This document shows, piece by piece, positions 32,330 through 44,250 of a DNA stretch of 64,000 nucleotides. The first letter of the stretch is position 1; each line of letters opens with the position of its first letter. The notes beneath the pieces were generated by a model. That model made no database searches. It saw only the letters and a list, made by a program, of their open reading frames with translations, and was not told the DNA's origin. The DNA is from Aspidiotus rigidus (taxonomy: Eukaryota > Arthropoda > Insecta > Hemiptera > Diaspididae), in assembly GCA_035079385.1 (NCBI GenBank), contig JAVHKY010000013.1:13886001-13950000 (forward strand). The letters run 5' to 3'. Position numbers and translations under genes: made by a program.

Positions 32330-34470
32330 AAACCATTTTTTTGTTCTCTATTTTCTCGACTAAAAGGCTGTGATTCCGGTGGCGACTTACATTATTTTGT
32401 CTGGAAAGGGATTTCTTGGATAAAAATAATTATTGAAGTTTCAACTAGATTTCACTAGAGTTACCAATATTTTTTAATTTGCCAAAAATATTTTGCATTT
32501 TTTTTTCTCAAATATTCGAAATTCGAATTCGTTCCACTGAACTCTGTAGTTCAGCTCAGCAAAAAATGTCCTATCTAAGTGGATTCGACTTTTTCATAAA
32601 AAATGATTAATTCTTTTTTCTCGGGAAAAAGTTTTGAAAAGAAAGTAATTTCTCTGAAGGAATTTCATTTCTTTTTCGATCAAGAATTTCAGGGTGTTTA
32701 TGATAACATGCAACGAGCTATCGACATCGCGGACGTTTGGTGATTTCATCCGTCGACATTGATTAAATTACTGATGAGCAACTTGCATCATAGTCTGCAG
32801 AATTCTAAAAAATTTTCTAGACATACCTATTTGAAGATATTTTCATCAAATCTAAGGTATCTAAACTAGAATTTTTGAAAATATACGATAGCAAGGGTGA
32901 AAGTAATTTTTAGAATGGGAGAAAAAAGGAATCGAAAGGAATGATTTTTTCTTTTCGATTTTTGAGCTCCTTCATTTGTGAGATTAGAGAAATTCTCTTC
33001 TATATTAATATTAAAAAAAGAATATCGTGTTTTCAATTATAATATAAAATTCAATAAAAATTTCATTTTTTCAAAATAATAGGCCTACTACTTGAAATTT
33101 GGAATTCAATTAAAAATAATAATATTGATACGAGTTTTATTAACAGGAGAGTTTCAATCCTATTTGATGAAATAAAATAAAATTACTCATTATTTCATCG
33201 ATAGTAAGTATTTGTTCGTAAAACCCTTTTCTTTTTTTCTCTCCTTCTCTTTCTCTTTTCTCAGCTGAAAGCCTGCGATTTAGGTGGTGACTTACATTAT
33301 TCTGTTTGAACGGGTTTTTTGGATGAAATCATTGAAGTTTCTACTAGATTTCACTGAGTTACCGATCATAAACCTAAGATAAAGACTAGCCAAAAATATT
33401 CAAGGTTTTTTTTTTTTTTTCAAATGAGTACCAAAAATAATTTTTATTCTAATTCGTTCGATTGAGCGTAAGTCTTTTTTTTCAAAATCGTTTGTAAAGA
33501 TTTGGTCAGAAGAATTTGATTATCTCGATTGGCGTTTATTTCCTCGGACGGTGTGAGCATATTTTTAAATTTTTTCGTGATTACCATTCCTACTAGTAAT
33601 TGTCGATATTTTATTTAAAAAAAAAAAAATTTGGAAGCTTCGAAAAACAAAATATTATGTTAAAAATGAGATCATTTAAAAGGCCGCCTCAAACGATGGA
33701 AACATTCGTCAAGTTTCTTGACCGTTTTTTTTTTTTTTTGAAAACTAGTTTCATCGAGGATATGTTCGAAATTTTGATGTTTCATCCATAAAACAGAAAA
33801 CAGATTTGAATTTTATTGGATTTTTAAAACATTGATAAAGAAAATTGACGGATATTATGATGGTCTAGAGAGGTCTCATTTCTAACGATTCATGTTTTTC
33901 TAAGGAGAGAATTTTAAATAAAACTTTACAAGGAAATGTTTTTTCTGTAAAATTTTATCTCGCATAGTAATAAAAACAAAGAGGGTAGGGGCGGCTTTTC
34001 CTTGGAAAGATACACCAATTAATAAAAAATGATAAAAACTTGTTGTTTTTTTCCACGTTTAAGACAAATATTCTCGACGCGTTTCAAACGTGGTGGAGGA
34101 AAAAACAAAGTTGAGAAATAAGGAAGGAGGAGAGAAAAACTTTTCATGAATTTTGCGTATTATCTCCACAATAAAGTATTGAGTATAGTATCATAGTTAT
34201 TATTGTTTTTTTTATCTAATAGCAAAATTTTTTCCCATTCGAATTTGTTCTAACAAAGTTCTTCGTTCAGCTTAGCAAAAAGTATTATTTTTTGCTCGAA
34301 AATGATTTTTCTAAATGGAAAAGAAATCGAAATTTCATTCCGAGAATTTTTGAACAGAATAATTCTTTCACCGTAAGAGTGAAGTCCGAAAGAAGAAAAA
34401 TGCAATTGATTTTCAATCGGATTTCTACCAGCGAGGCTTCTTCGTTCACGTACTCTCAATAGAATCGAAA
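32330..34470 (+). repeat. Locus B: duplicated 5' half of the gene within intron 1
   Basis: 32365-32580 and 33275-33480 plus 34235-34290 contain the same conserved intron blocks: GTGACTTACATTATT, TTGAAGTTTC-ACTAGATTTC, AATTCGTTC and AGCTTAGCAAAAAGTA-type sequence. 33500-33640 is a second leader-exon copy (TTGGCGTTTATTTCCTCGGA, then GTGTGAGCATA). The blocks also occur once at locus C (55895-56085). Locus B therefore carries two leaders and one coding set. Confidence 0.6.
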
Positions 34471-34524
34471 AGAAAAATGAAAAACAAAAAAATTACAAAT
34501 AACTTTTTCTTTCCGGCTCTTTAA

Positions 34525-34760
34525 ATCATTCTCTTTTAATACAAACACGGCTCCAGTCCTCACAACGAATTGCTATGTCGGAGTACTATTGTTTCACTTT
34601 TTTTTTCTTTTTTTTTTATACATTTATTTCGGTATATAATTTTTTCCCCCTATTCTTTTTGTATTTTTTTTCTTCTTTGTTTTTTTTTTTGTTTTCTTTT
34701 GTGTTTTTTTAAAATAATTTTTATAATTTTTCTCTGGTTGGATGTAATAAAATAAAAAAA
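34525..34760 (+). repeat. Inverted partner of 18800-19025
   Basis: GGCTCCAGTCCTCACAACG and ATTGCTATGTCGGAGTACT, plus TCTCTGGTTGGATGTAATAA, are the reverse complement of the copy in locus A. T-rich tracts fill the interior. Confidence 0.7.
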
Positions 34761-34840
34761 AAAACTCGTTCATACTCTCATTAAATAACTGATTATCTGC
34801 GTCAATGATTCAAAATCTAATATTTTCATTCCGCTTTCAG

Positions 34841-34882
34841 AATAACTAGGACCACTTCAATTAGGTTATAAAACTCATACAG
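34841..34882 (+). other. Locus B: small untranslated exon
   Basis: Acceptor TTCCGCTTTCAG ends at 34840 and donor CAG|GTAAGT follows 34882. The exon is 42 nt and has no ATG. It aligns with the 64-nt exon at 56868-56931 of locus C (GTGAGGTTAT / TTAGGTTATAAAACTCATAC). Confidence 0.55.
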
Positions 34883-35149
34883 GTAAGTCAAACAATCTTT
34901 TTTTTTTTAATTATCATTTTTAAATAATATTTATTTTTCATGACGAGCTATACAATTACTGAAATTATGAGCTTGAGTACATGTCCACTAGATAAAACCT
35001 CTCCCAATGACCAGAGGATCCGAAAAATATATCTCGAAACCGTCGTCACCTGATGGCGTCGCGTCGTTCTATTCCTAAATTAGTTCATTATATTCTGTAA
35101 ATTAATTGAGTTTGACTGAATTAAATTTAAATTGTCCTGAATTGACAGC

Positions 35150-35551
35150 ATGATATCGGCGTTAAAATTTTATTCATTCTTATTGCTACTCATAGCGAGC
35201 GTTTCGGTTACGTTTGTTGTCGCACAGTAAGTAGATGTATATTTTATGAACATTAAAATAGAAAATAAAACCATGAAACGTTTTGGTAAATGAATATTTC
35301 TAAATCAGTGGCGTGCCCAGGCGGATTTCCTTGGTTTTTTTTTTTTTTTTTTTTTTTTTGGAGAATGAGGAGGAAGCAAGAGAAAAGAAGAGAGGCTTCA
35401 TCTAAGTTCGAAAAGATTCGAATGTACTCGATCGTATGATAGAAAATTGGGGTACAAGATGATAAAATTGATACCCCTTTGATATTTCAGAACTTATGAC
35501 GATGATCATCCAGATAATCCCGATTATAAGCACAGAAATCGCGGAAAGTAA
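35150..35551 (+). CDS. Locus B: secreted acidic peptide, 2 coding exons
   Basis: Coding exons are 35150-35226 (77 nt, acceptor AATTGACAG|C) and 35491-35551 (acceptor GATATTTCAG). The phase-2 intron splits the same Gln codon as in loci A and C. The predicted protein is 45 residues. Residues 1-25 are a signal peptide (core YSFLLLLIA) ending V-V-A; the secreted part of 20 residues begins Gln-Thr-Tyr and has DDDHPDNPDY, then a basic end RNRGK. If cleaved before Gln, the N-terminus could cyclise to pyroglutamate. The terminal Gly-Lys could be trimmed to a C-terminal amide. Both points are inferences. No Cys. This is the most compact of the three (264-bp intron). Family and function are unknown to me. 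Confidence 0.7.
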
Positions 35552-36577
35552 ACTTCTCATTGATTGGTAAGTAAATTTAACGTTTGTAAGCGATAGATAA
35601 GTTTTTGAGTTTATTCTAGAGTAGGCTTGGCGAACTTTTTACTTCCCGCAACAGGTGGCTAAAAATTTTTTGAATATTTTTCGGGATGCGCCTAATTAAA
35701 AACAAAAAAATGAACGATTTTAAGGAGTGATAAACGGTGATGCGAGCTAAATTTCTCTTCAATGAAAATGTCAAGCGCCAATCAGCGATAAGTTGTATCC
35801 TTGATAGCTAATCGTATTTTTAGAAGCGAGGATGGAACCGAAAACTTGCTCCCTTCCTTTAGAAAAAATACAAATAAGTCTTATTCAGAGAAATAAAACT
35901 ACTGTCTGGGAAGCTGCCGACTCAAGGGTCATAAAGCGGCCATTTTTCTTTGGAAACCTTCAGTAGCAAATTTTTAGTTTGCACAAAAAAAAGTGAAAGG
36001 GCGCATAATGTTTTTGAATTTTTATATTTCGACTGAATTTAACTGAACGATACGGCTAAAAAAAAAAACTTAGAACCTGATAGTATCCAAAAGAACTCAA
36101 TTTCAATTCTTCTCTCTTTTTGACGCATGACGCTATTGAAACCTTCAACTTGAATTCATCAATGGAAATAGGCTGCGTTCCTTCCTACATTGGTCCACCT
36201 TCTCCGTATCTCATTGCTATAGATTGACCCTACTACAAATTTCAAAAGATCTTCAAAATCATCTGTACACTACTTGTGCAAAGGTCAAATTACCTTACAA
36301 ATTGATAAATTTCGATTTATGAGGATTAAGAAAAACTCTCAAATTTGAAGTACCTATATCTTAGAAGTAAGGGACTCGTAAACATTTTTAACGTCGAACT
36401 TGGAAAGACTTGGAGAGCTCAAATGCAAAGTCCGGGAACCGCCCAGCATCCGCGACCATCCTGATTGCGCGATCATATTTTTTTTGGTATTCTAATGAAC
36501 AATTACTGACTGGAAGAATTTTCATATTTTTATTAATTGACGTATTTATTTTTCTCTCTCTCTCTCTAATATTTTAG

Positions 36578-36795
36578 CCATCTCAAGATGTCAACGAATA
36601 TTCCATTATATCTCCTTATTATGGAATTGTTATTACCATGATTGTTATTCTTATAGAAAATTTCATATTAAGCTATGTAGAAATAGAAGAAAATCATTAA
36701 AATTCGTAATTTAATTGAATGGAATTGTGTTTTCATTGTAAAGTTTATTCTAATTTATCGTATATTTATGCAGTAATTATGGGATTAAAGTTGAG
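36578..36795 (+). other. Locus B: 3' UTR exon and poly(A) signal
   Basis: Acceptor CTAATATTTTAG ends at 36577. CAAGATGTCAACGAATATTC then TTATATCTCCTTATTATGG aligns with locus A. ATTAAA lies at 36784-36789. The upstream donor is 35567 (TTG|GTAAGT). Confidence 0.55.
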
Positions 36796-37059
36796 AAAAA
36801 TTTTCTCTGTTTAGTCTTTTCGTTTTATTTATTTTATTTTAGTTTTGCGGACATTTTGAAAAAAAAGAAAAAAAACGGATCTCAAATTTTTTCTAAAACG
36901 AAGAACCAAAAATATACAACCTAAATTTTTCCTGACCATCCGAACCGAACGGAAAAGAAGCCTAAAGTTTTTCTTAAGAATTAGAACGGAAGAAAAGCCG
37001 ATTCCAAATTGTGTCCAAGAAGCGGACCGACTTTTGAAAGGGCATACAAATAAGGGGTC

Positions 37060-37890
37060 TCTCAAAAAAACTGACGGGTTCTTTGACGGAATTAAACGAG
37101 GGGTGGCAGAGAATCTGTTTTATGGTGCACGTGGGATCTGAAAAATGTAAATTGTGACGTCACAAGCTGACCAATGACATCATAAAATTGTTACGTTACA
37201 GGCCAAGACTTTAGAGATATACTGTATTATAACGTACCCCATAACGTAGGAGGGGGACTTAGTCACGGGTTCTTTAACGGAGTTAGACGAGGGATGGCAG
37301 GGAACCAGTTTTAGGGGGAATCTTTGGCGTCATCGGGTTGTGACGTCATAAGGCTGACCTATGACATCATCAAATTGTGACGTCACAGATCCGGACCTTG
37401 GAGCTACATGTGATAGGAGGGAGACTTGTGAAAATGTTGACTGCCAAGCTATAAGTGATAGGAAGGAGACTTACAGAAACAAATACTGATCTATGGCGTC
37501 ATCAGTTTGTGACGTCACAAGGCTAATCTATCACGTCATCAAACGGTTAAGTCACAGTCCCCGCCCCCAAGTTATATATGATAGGAGAAGGACTTAGAGG
37601 GAGACTTGGGAAATTTTTGAGCTCCAAGCTTAGCCGACGGTCGGACGGCGGATGTTTTTTCCGAAAACCACCCGATAAAACAGGTTCCCTGTAGATTGTG
37701 ACGTCACAAGACTGATCTACACATATGACGTCATCAAACTGTGACGTCACAGGCCGCGCCCCCCCGAGCTATATAATATGATAGGAAGAGGACTTGAGAA
37801 ATTTTCGAGCTCCGAGCCTTGCCGATAGCCGGACAGCGGACGGCCGACGTTTTTTCCGACCCCCTCCCCCCGGTTCCCTGTTAAAATAAC
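37060..37890. repeat. AGGGAACCT-family cluster rich in TGACGTCA
   Basis: Entry sequences TTCTTTGACGGAATTAAACG (37080) and TTCTTTAACGGAGTTAGACG (37268) are two copies of one end. Exit sequences ATAAAACAGGTTCCCTG (37675) and GGTTCCCTGTTAAAATAA (37870) are the other. Between them TGACGTCA-type palindromes recur about six times (near 37155, 37339, 37378, 37510, 37690, 37740), each in a phrase such as CATCAAATTGTGACGTCACA. Confidence 0.75.
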
Positions 37891-37894
37891 GGAT

Positions 37895-39460
37895 AGCCCC
37901 TAACAAAAGGAAAAAGTAAAAGATATCACCTTCATTTTTTAGCGCAGCTCCTGACACATAATTTTGTCAAGATCTGGAACCTGAAAGAAGTGGATACCAA
38001 CGAAGCAGAACCAAAAAGAACTGTTCAAGTTCTCATCATCAAGTCAATAAATTCTGTAAGAACTCTCTCAAATGAAAGCTCATCCATAAATCATTACATC
38101 GAAGGTGTAAGTGTAATTAGGCCAATCTAATGAGGTGAATTCTTGAAAGTTTTGGGTTTACTTCATCGGATTTTAAAAGTAACTTTTGAATGCGTTTAAG
38201 TAGTTTGAAAGTTAGTCTTGATATCTGAAGTGAGATTTTGTTGAGCGTTGTGACGCAATTTTGATGAGATGGCGTTATTACCCACACACCTTTGTATCAA
38301 CCATTAATCAAATTAACGTGTCCACTTATTTCTAATCAGTGATTAACGAGGTCTCTAGCATATTAAAAGACCTTTCCGACAATTTACCACAGTTTACGAG
38401 TATACTTGCCGACTTGCTTTTTTGAGAACTGTAACAATTTTTTTTTTAGTTCTGGTCTTGGCGGCGAATTTCGCTTTAGACATTTCAGATACCTCCCCAA
38501 AATGACATTTTTTGTGCGCGAGCCGGTATTTGGTATTTGTGAACGAAATTTATGTAAGTTGTATGTCAGGATATTACTTACAATAAATGACATCCAGCGC
38601 CCAAATCAATCACCAATATGATTTCTGTGGGGTGGGTGTGGTTACCAACACGAGGGATGAAGGGGCCTTTTGAAAATTTTGGCGTGCCGCTGCTCGTCAA
38701 CGCCGACCTACCTTAATGAAAAGGCTGGACTAGAAAAAAAAAATCGACTTCCGAGGTACAAATGTATAATAGAATAGGAGGGGATGTTGGAAGCATTTCG
38801 GCTTCCGAGCCATATTCTATGTTAGGAAAAGACTCAGAAAAATTTACACTCTTTGGGACACCAATTTTGAATTAAATTCTCAATATCAAAACCAACTTGA
38901 CCCATAGAACAGGTTTCCTTGTTGAGGACGCCGTCGTTTCTTCGCACGTTTTGGAAGATTCTGTAGTACTTGCAACATCCAGCATTGAATCAGTTGACGT
39001 GGATGACGTAACTGATACACGTGTTGTGTATTTTCAAGACCTAAAGCGAAACAATAGCTTTCTTAAATCCAGTGTACAACAAACAATTAGTTCATGTTTC
39101 GCTTCTTTAGGCGAATAGCGGAATCGTTTACCACAAAACCTCTCTTGGCCTAAAACTTGGATACACCTTGAGTTTGCTCCGATCTGTCCAACATATTCCA
39201 ACCGGAGAGCGCTAGCGTCGTTCTGCACTGCATCTGCGCTGGAGGAATCTGAAAATAATAAATAATTATATTGTTAAATTAGACAGGCAGTAAGGAGAGT
39301 GAACTTTTTATAGGCTAATGTTGAGTGAAGTCAGTGCGGACAATTAGGTTTGCTTAGATCAGCGGTGCTAACCTTTTTGGATATAAGGCTACATAGAATG
39401 AGTTGAAAGTTCTTGCGACCCACAAAGAAAAGTATAATGGCTTGTTCATTATTTTTTAAT
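37895..39460. other. Gene-free stretch
   Basis: At 38890-38935 there is one end of the AGGGAACCT family (GAACAGGTTTCCTTGTTGAG). Frames at 38406-38621 and 38897-39118 show no recognisable domain. Otherwise nothing is identified. Confidence 0.45.
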
Positions 39461-39599
39461 AGGTAATACTCAGATCAGCAGTGAAATATGGAGAAGAAGC
39501 CACACAATTTCATATCTCCTATCCATTAAAAAGTTACAGATTTTAATTTGATTTTCCCCCTCTTTTCCCTCTTTTTTTCTTTTTCCCCCTATTTTTTTT

Positions 39600-41690
39600 C
39601 TTGTTACAGGCTCGCGGGCTGGGTTTGGCCTGAGGGCTGTAGGTTGAGCACCCCTGCGGTTTAGATATTGGAATAAAAGTTCCTTAGTTGGAAGTATTGC
39701 AGGGTACCACAAATGGTTTCGTAGTTGTTTTTCAGTGTTTGAGCGAAGGAGGAGGGTGTAATTGTGGAAAAACGTAGGGGTGTAGGAGAAAAAAATGGCC
39801 AACTGTTGAATTGTTTCGTAGGCAGTAGGGGTAAGATGGAGGGGTTAGAATGTTAAGATTAGTTATATGACAGTATGTAATTTTTGTACGGCCTATGCTT
39901 AGACGTGAAAGAATGATTATTTCTCGTCTAGTGTTCCTAGTGGGTGACATACCCGATGAAATCCAGCGAACAGGAGTTTCCTTAATACGAATGGATTGAT
40001 TTTTCCAAAGTGTGTTCCATGATTGGGTGATGAGTAAAAGGTAGTGATTTTTGTAGTCCAGGGATGGAAAGGAGGAATAATAAGTTATTCGGGTGAAGAA
40101 AGTAGCTTATTTGGCGGCTTGATCAAAAGCGCCAGGATCGGAGAGGTCAATGTGCCCGGGTATCAATATATGAAAATGATTTGGTCTTTAATTGAGTCTA
40201 AAGGATGACAAGTGTAAGGACAATGCGTTGTATGGAAGGGTCAGAGTTATATGGGTTTGTAAAGGAGTGTAGTGAAGAGACAGAGAAAGTCGGTGAGGAG
40301 AAAGAATTTGCCGTTTGGAGGCAATAAGGAAAGGTGAGAGGGGCAAATGAATATACCCCCAAGTTCGGCTGTAAATATGGAAGATATGTAAACTATTTCC
40401 CCGTCGACCGAGTATGTGGAAGCTGCTCTCTTGGAAGTTTTAGACCCATCGGAGAGGTCACCTGTGTAGTGAGGATATCCTTGTATTTTCTTGATGTGTT
40501 TGTCGGATTGGGGATTTCTGTGAGACAGAGACGCATCTTAGGTTGAGGAAGAGCCCAAGGGGCGAAGTCGAATGGATGAGTTGTAGGGGATTTGCTATGA
40601 TTGGTTCATGGTGATTGGATTGTAGGCGAATATATTTAATTAGGGGTTGGTTGTTGTGAAGGAGAAAGATTTGATTTGTAAATTGATAGTTGTGGAAATT
40701 GTGAGAAACAAGATAAGAAGTTGGAGGTGAGGGTGAGCCTACGAGAGTGGAGAGGGCGGAGTTCTCTATGTTTGTGGCTAGTACGATGAGCTGTCAGGGA
40801 ATCCTGAGAATGGAGGTTTGGATCGAGTGAGACATGAAAAGATTTATTGGCTAAATATAAATCGGACAATCGTAATCTAATTATGAGCAAATGAAGCTCT
40901 TGAATAGTTGGAGGAGTTATTTTCCGTTGCAGCCTTTTGAGGGGTGGAATATGAATTTCATCAGAATGTTTGAAGCACGTGTGCGTTTGGCTCTGAGGCT
41001 TTTAATGTGGAGAACCCAGGTAAGTTTTTGGTCAAAATATAAGCCGAGGAGTTTACGGGAATTTCGAAGCTTAGTAAAATTAATAAACGGATGAATTATA
41101 GGGTTTCTTTTTTTGAAAATAACTGAATAGCTTGCTGAAGAAGAAAATCTGAATCCGGTTTTTGATGTCCATGCAGTGATTAAATTGTGAGTTTTCTGGA
41201 GGAGTCAGTGGGCTCTTCGGGGTCAGCGGCTGGGTGAAGGGAGGGTTGACATATTTCATGGTATCATTGAAAGCTATCAAGAAAAGTAAAACATCAAAAA
41301 CTTCGCCTTACCGAAAGAGGGGATGAGGTTAATGTTATGGATTCTTATTGAAAGTGTTCTGTCGCTAACAAAAGTTTTCTGAATATTTGGGAAGTGGCCT
41401 GGGAGACTAATTCAGTCGAGTTTGTTTAAGACAATGTGTCTCTAGACCCGAGAAAAGGCTTCCTGCAGGTCGAAGAAGATGAAGTAGGGAGGATATGTTG
41501 GTGGTAGAATTGTAGATTTGGAATTGAAGGTCGAAAAATATTTTGTATAGTGTTCCGTCCTTTTGTGAAACCATATCGAAAGGGGAAGAGAATGTTATTT
41601 AATTCTAGATACCTACCGTAGAAGTCTTCTGTTGAAGATTTTCTGTTTCTGCGTGTAAATAGTTTCTTACTTTTTTCCAACTTGCATCCT
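39600..41690 (-). pseudogene. I-group LINE ORF2 remnant, copy 1
   Basis: Reading down the minus strand across frames: an RT segment YGFTKGRNTIQ and then TSSSSTCRKPF (41680-41430); thumb-like sequence; an RNase H-like stretch ending IPGHIDLSDPGAFDQAAK (about 40130); and the C-terminal RLSIGRTKITYCHITN...CPYC (39950-39730). The order RT, RNase H, C-terminal zinc is that of I-group LINEs. Stops and frameshifts are many. The final Cys/His motif is damaged. Confidence 0.7.
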
Positions 41691-41809
41691 GATATTGAGC
41701 CTTTAGTTTTTCGACATCTAAAATAGTTGCAATAATGAACGTTTTAATACGAGAATGAACAAATCTATAAAATAAAAAATTTTTTTTTTTTATTAAATTT
41801 GTATAAAAG

Positions 41810-42545
41810 CCAGTTGATTGTACGTATTGAAGGGTACCACAAACGGTTTCATGATTATTTTTGAGTGCGTGAGTGAGGGAGAGTGAAAGACCGAGGAGGT
41901 AAGAGTTGGGGGCAGGAGAAAAAGTGGTCAACTGTTAGATTGTCTTGTTGACAGTAGGGGCAAGATGGAGGGCGGGTTAGGATGTGTTGGTTAGTTATGT
42001 GAGGGTGAGTAATTTTTGTGTGGCCAATTCTTAGACGGGGAAGAATCACTTCTTCTCGTCTTTTGTCTCTGATGGAGCGTGACCATGGGACAGGCATTTT
42101 TTTAATACGGAGGAGTTAAATTGATGTTGCCAAAGTGTGTTCCATGATTGGGTAATGAGTGAACGGTAATAATTTTTATAGTCTAGAGATGATACAGGGT
42201 AATTATCAGTTATTTGGTCGAAAGAGGTAGCTTGTTTAGCGGCTTGATCAACGACATCATGTTGAGAGAGGCCAATGTGTACAGGAATCCATATGAAGAT
42301 TATTTAGGTGTTGATCAAGTTCAGAGTATGAAGTGCGAGAAGAATGCGTTGAACGATTGGATTGGAGTTGTATGCATCTGTAATGGAATGAAGAGAAGAG
42401 AGGGAGTCAGTGAGGAGAAGGAATTGGCCATTTGGGGGAAGTTGAGAGAGGTGGGAGAGACAGGTAAAAATGACCATAAGTTCCGTCGTAAATATGGAAG
42501 CTATGTTGAGGATGCGTTCTGATAATATTTCCCGTCAATAGAGTA
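41810..42545 (-). pseudogene. I-group LINE ORF2 C-terminal remnant, copy 2
   Basis: The minus frame 42097-41855 reads RLRIGHTKITHPHITNQHIL then CPYCQQDNLTVDHFFSC, an intact C-x2-C-x8-H-x3-C motif. Upstream (42545-42100) is RNase H-like sequence matching copy 1 and 46085-46310. The 3' end near 41790-41810 is T-rich on the plus strand. Confidence 0.75.
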
Positions 42546-43099
42546 TGCAAAATTTTTCCTATTCCATTTTTCATTTGCATATTATTTAAAAATGAACTTT
42601 AAATAATCATTTCTTCTATCTGATTGTATTTTGACCATGGGTCACGGAAGCCACGATAATTTGGCAAAATAACTTCATAATATTTATAAGAGAACTCAAA
42701 TAAAGAAAGTATGTCCTCGCCAAGACGATGTTCATCCCCCCCTCTATCTCAAAAACTTGGAATTTACTGAATTTATAATTTCACCGAAGGAAGAGGAATC
42801 TTCGTCCGTCTTATTACTACTACTAAATGTGACATATTTCTCCTCTAATTTTAGTAGTCACGTTTGTTACGTACAAAGAAGAATGCAAACGAATACTCGA
42901 AAATACTCACACGTGTGTTTACATGAAACGATAGCTTGTAATTTTACGACCTCAGCTGATTCTGAACTACGCACTCTTCTGAATTTGTATTCGATACATT
43001 TTTGCATTTTAATTTTCCAGATAAAAGGTTGAAACTGAGTGTTCCCTTTAATAAGTACAGAATATTATCAGGTAGACCTTTAGTTGAAGAATATATACC

Positions 43100-43790
43100 G
43101 ACGAAGCAGCCAAACTGGCAACCCATAACCTATCAGTCGACCGCTCTTCCCTCCCCTCACGCTCAGATCTCTCCAAACATATCAACAAATTCATCACTTA
43201 AGCATGGTTCACTCATTGGTCTAATCTCAAATCACACTCAAACAAGCTATCCCAAATTGAAAATATTCCCATCCCGTAGAATTCATATCTGTTAACACGC
43301 AGAGAAGAAATAGTCATCACCCGTCTCAGTATCGGTCACACCAGACTCACGCACACCCACCTCATTTCTCATGCGAATATGACCCCCCCCTATCCGTTCA
43401 ACACATCTTCTGCCGCCCCAACTTGACCCAACTCCGTAATTCCTTATCCATCTCTCACAACCAGACAGGAGGCACTATCAGATAACCTCTCCTCCATCCC
43501 AACAGTATCGGTCACACCAGACTCACGCACACCCACCTCATTTCTCATGCGAATATGAACCCCCCCCCCTATCCGTTCAACACATCTTCTGCCGCCCCAA
43601 CTTGACCCAACTCCGTAATTCCTTATCCATCTCTCACAACCAGACAGGAGGCACTATCAGATAACTTCTCCTCCATCCCAACATATTCAACTTTCTACAA
43701 GAAACAACTTCCTCTCACGCATTTAAACTCAGTTTAGCCGAGCTTATAGCCTTAAAGGTAGGCTGCTCGCAGCTCATAAATTAAATAAAA
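43100..43790 (+). pseudogene. LINE C-terminal end, inserted in a repeat copy
   Basis: Read across frames it gives DEAAKLATHNLSVDRSSLPS (end of RNase H), a linker with TRREEIVITRLSIGHTRLTH, and a degraded Cys/His region. The 3' UTR AGCCGAGCTTATAGCC-AGGTAGGCTGCT at 43737-43765 matches 29555-29590, followed by an A-rich tail. It belongs to the same LINE family as 29283-29612. Confidence 0.65.
43327..43683. repeat. Tandem duplication of 176 bp within the LINE end
   Basis: CAGTATCGGTCACACCAGAC starts at 43327 and again at 43503. The two units are nearly identical; the second has a longer C-run (CCCCCCCCCC versus CCCCCCCC). Confidence 0.9.
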
Positions 43791-43799
43791 AAAATACGC

Positions 43800-44250
43800 T
43801 ACAACCTATTGTTGTGAAAACAGCTCGACGAACACGTTCGAATCAGTTTTCTTCGGCCATTGTCGAGAACTAATCTTCATGCTGTAGAAAAGACCCTAGC
43901 CTGCTATTGGTTCTTTAGAGTATAGAAGTACGGGCCGTAGCCCTGGCGAAAAGATAGGCCGTTTGCCTCAAACGAAGTTATCAAGTTGACGTACATACGT
44001 ACGGGGTGGAACGGAGGGACTGTGCATTACAGCCGTACGTAATCTTTTAGGACGGTGACATGAGAAACTGGTGGAAGGTCGAGTGCACTCGAAAAGGGAG
44101 AGATCGCTGCCCTGGCCGTGGCAAATATTGATGAACCTAGTACGGGAATCTCCCAAAAATTGGTGGACTGAGAAGCCGTGAGTCTCTTAGGCGTGTTAAT
44201 TGGGCCGAAGCCCCGCTTTGATGTCTATTCTAAAGAGGGTGATGACACGT
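43800..44250. other. GC-richer segment of unknown origin
   Basis: It is noticeably more GC-rich than the surroundings, with phrases such as GGTGGAACGGAGGGACTGTG and GGGCCGAAGCCCCGC. It is not translated convincingly in any frame. It may be untranslated sequence of a non-LTR element or a SINE-like unit. I see no clear tRNA A and B boxes. Confidence 0.35.

Noticed and set aside
43800..44250. GC-rich segment as ribosomal DNA
   Set aside because: I could not match any conserved rRNA core sequence in it.
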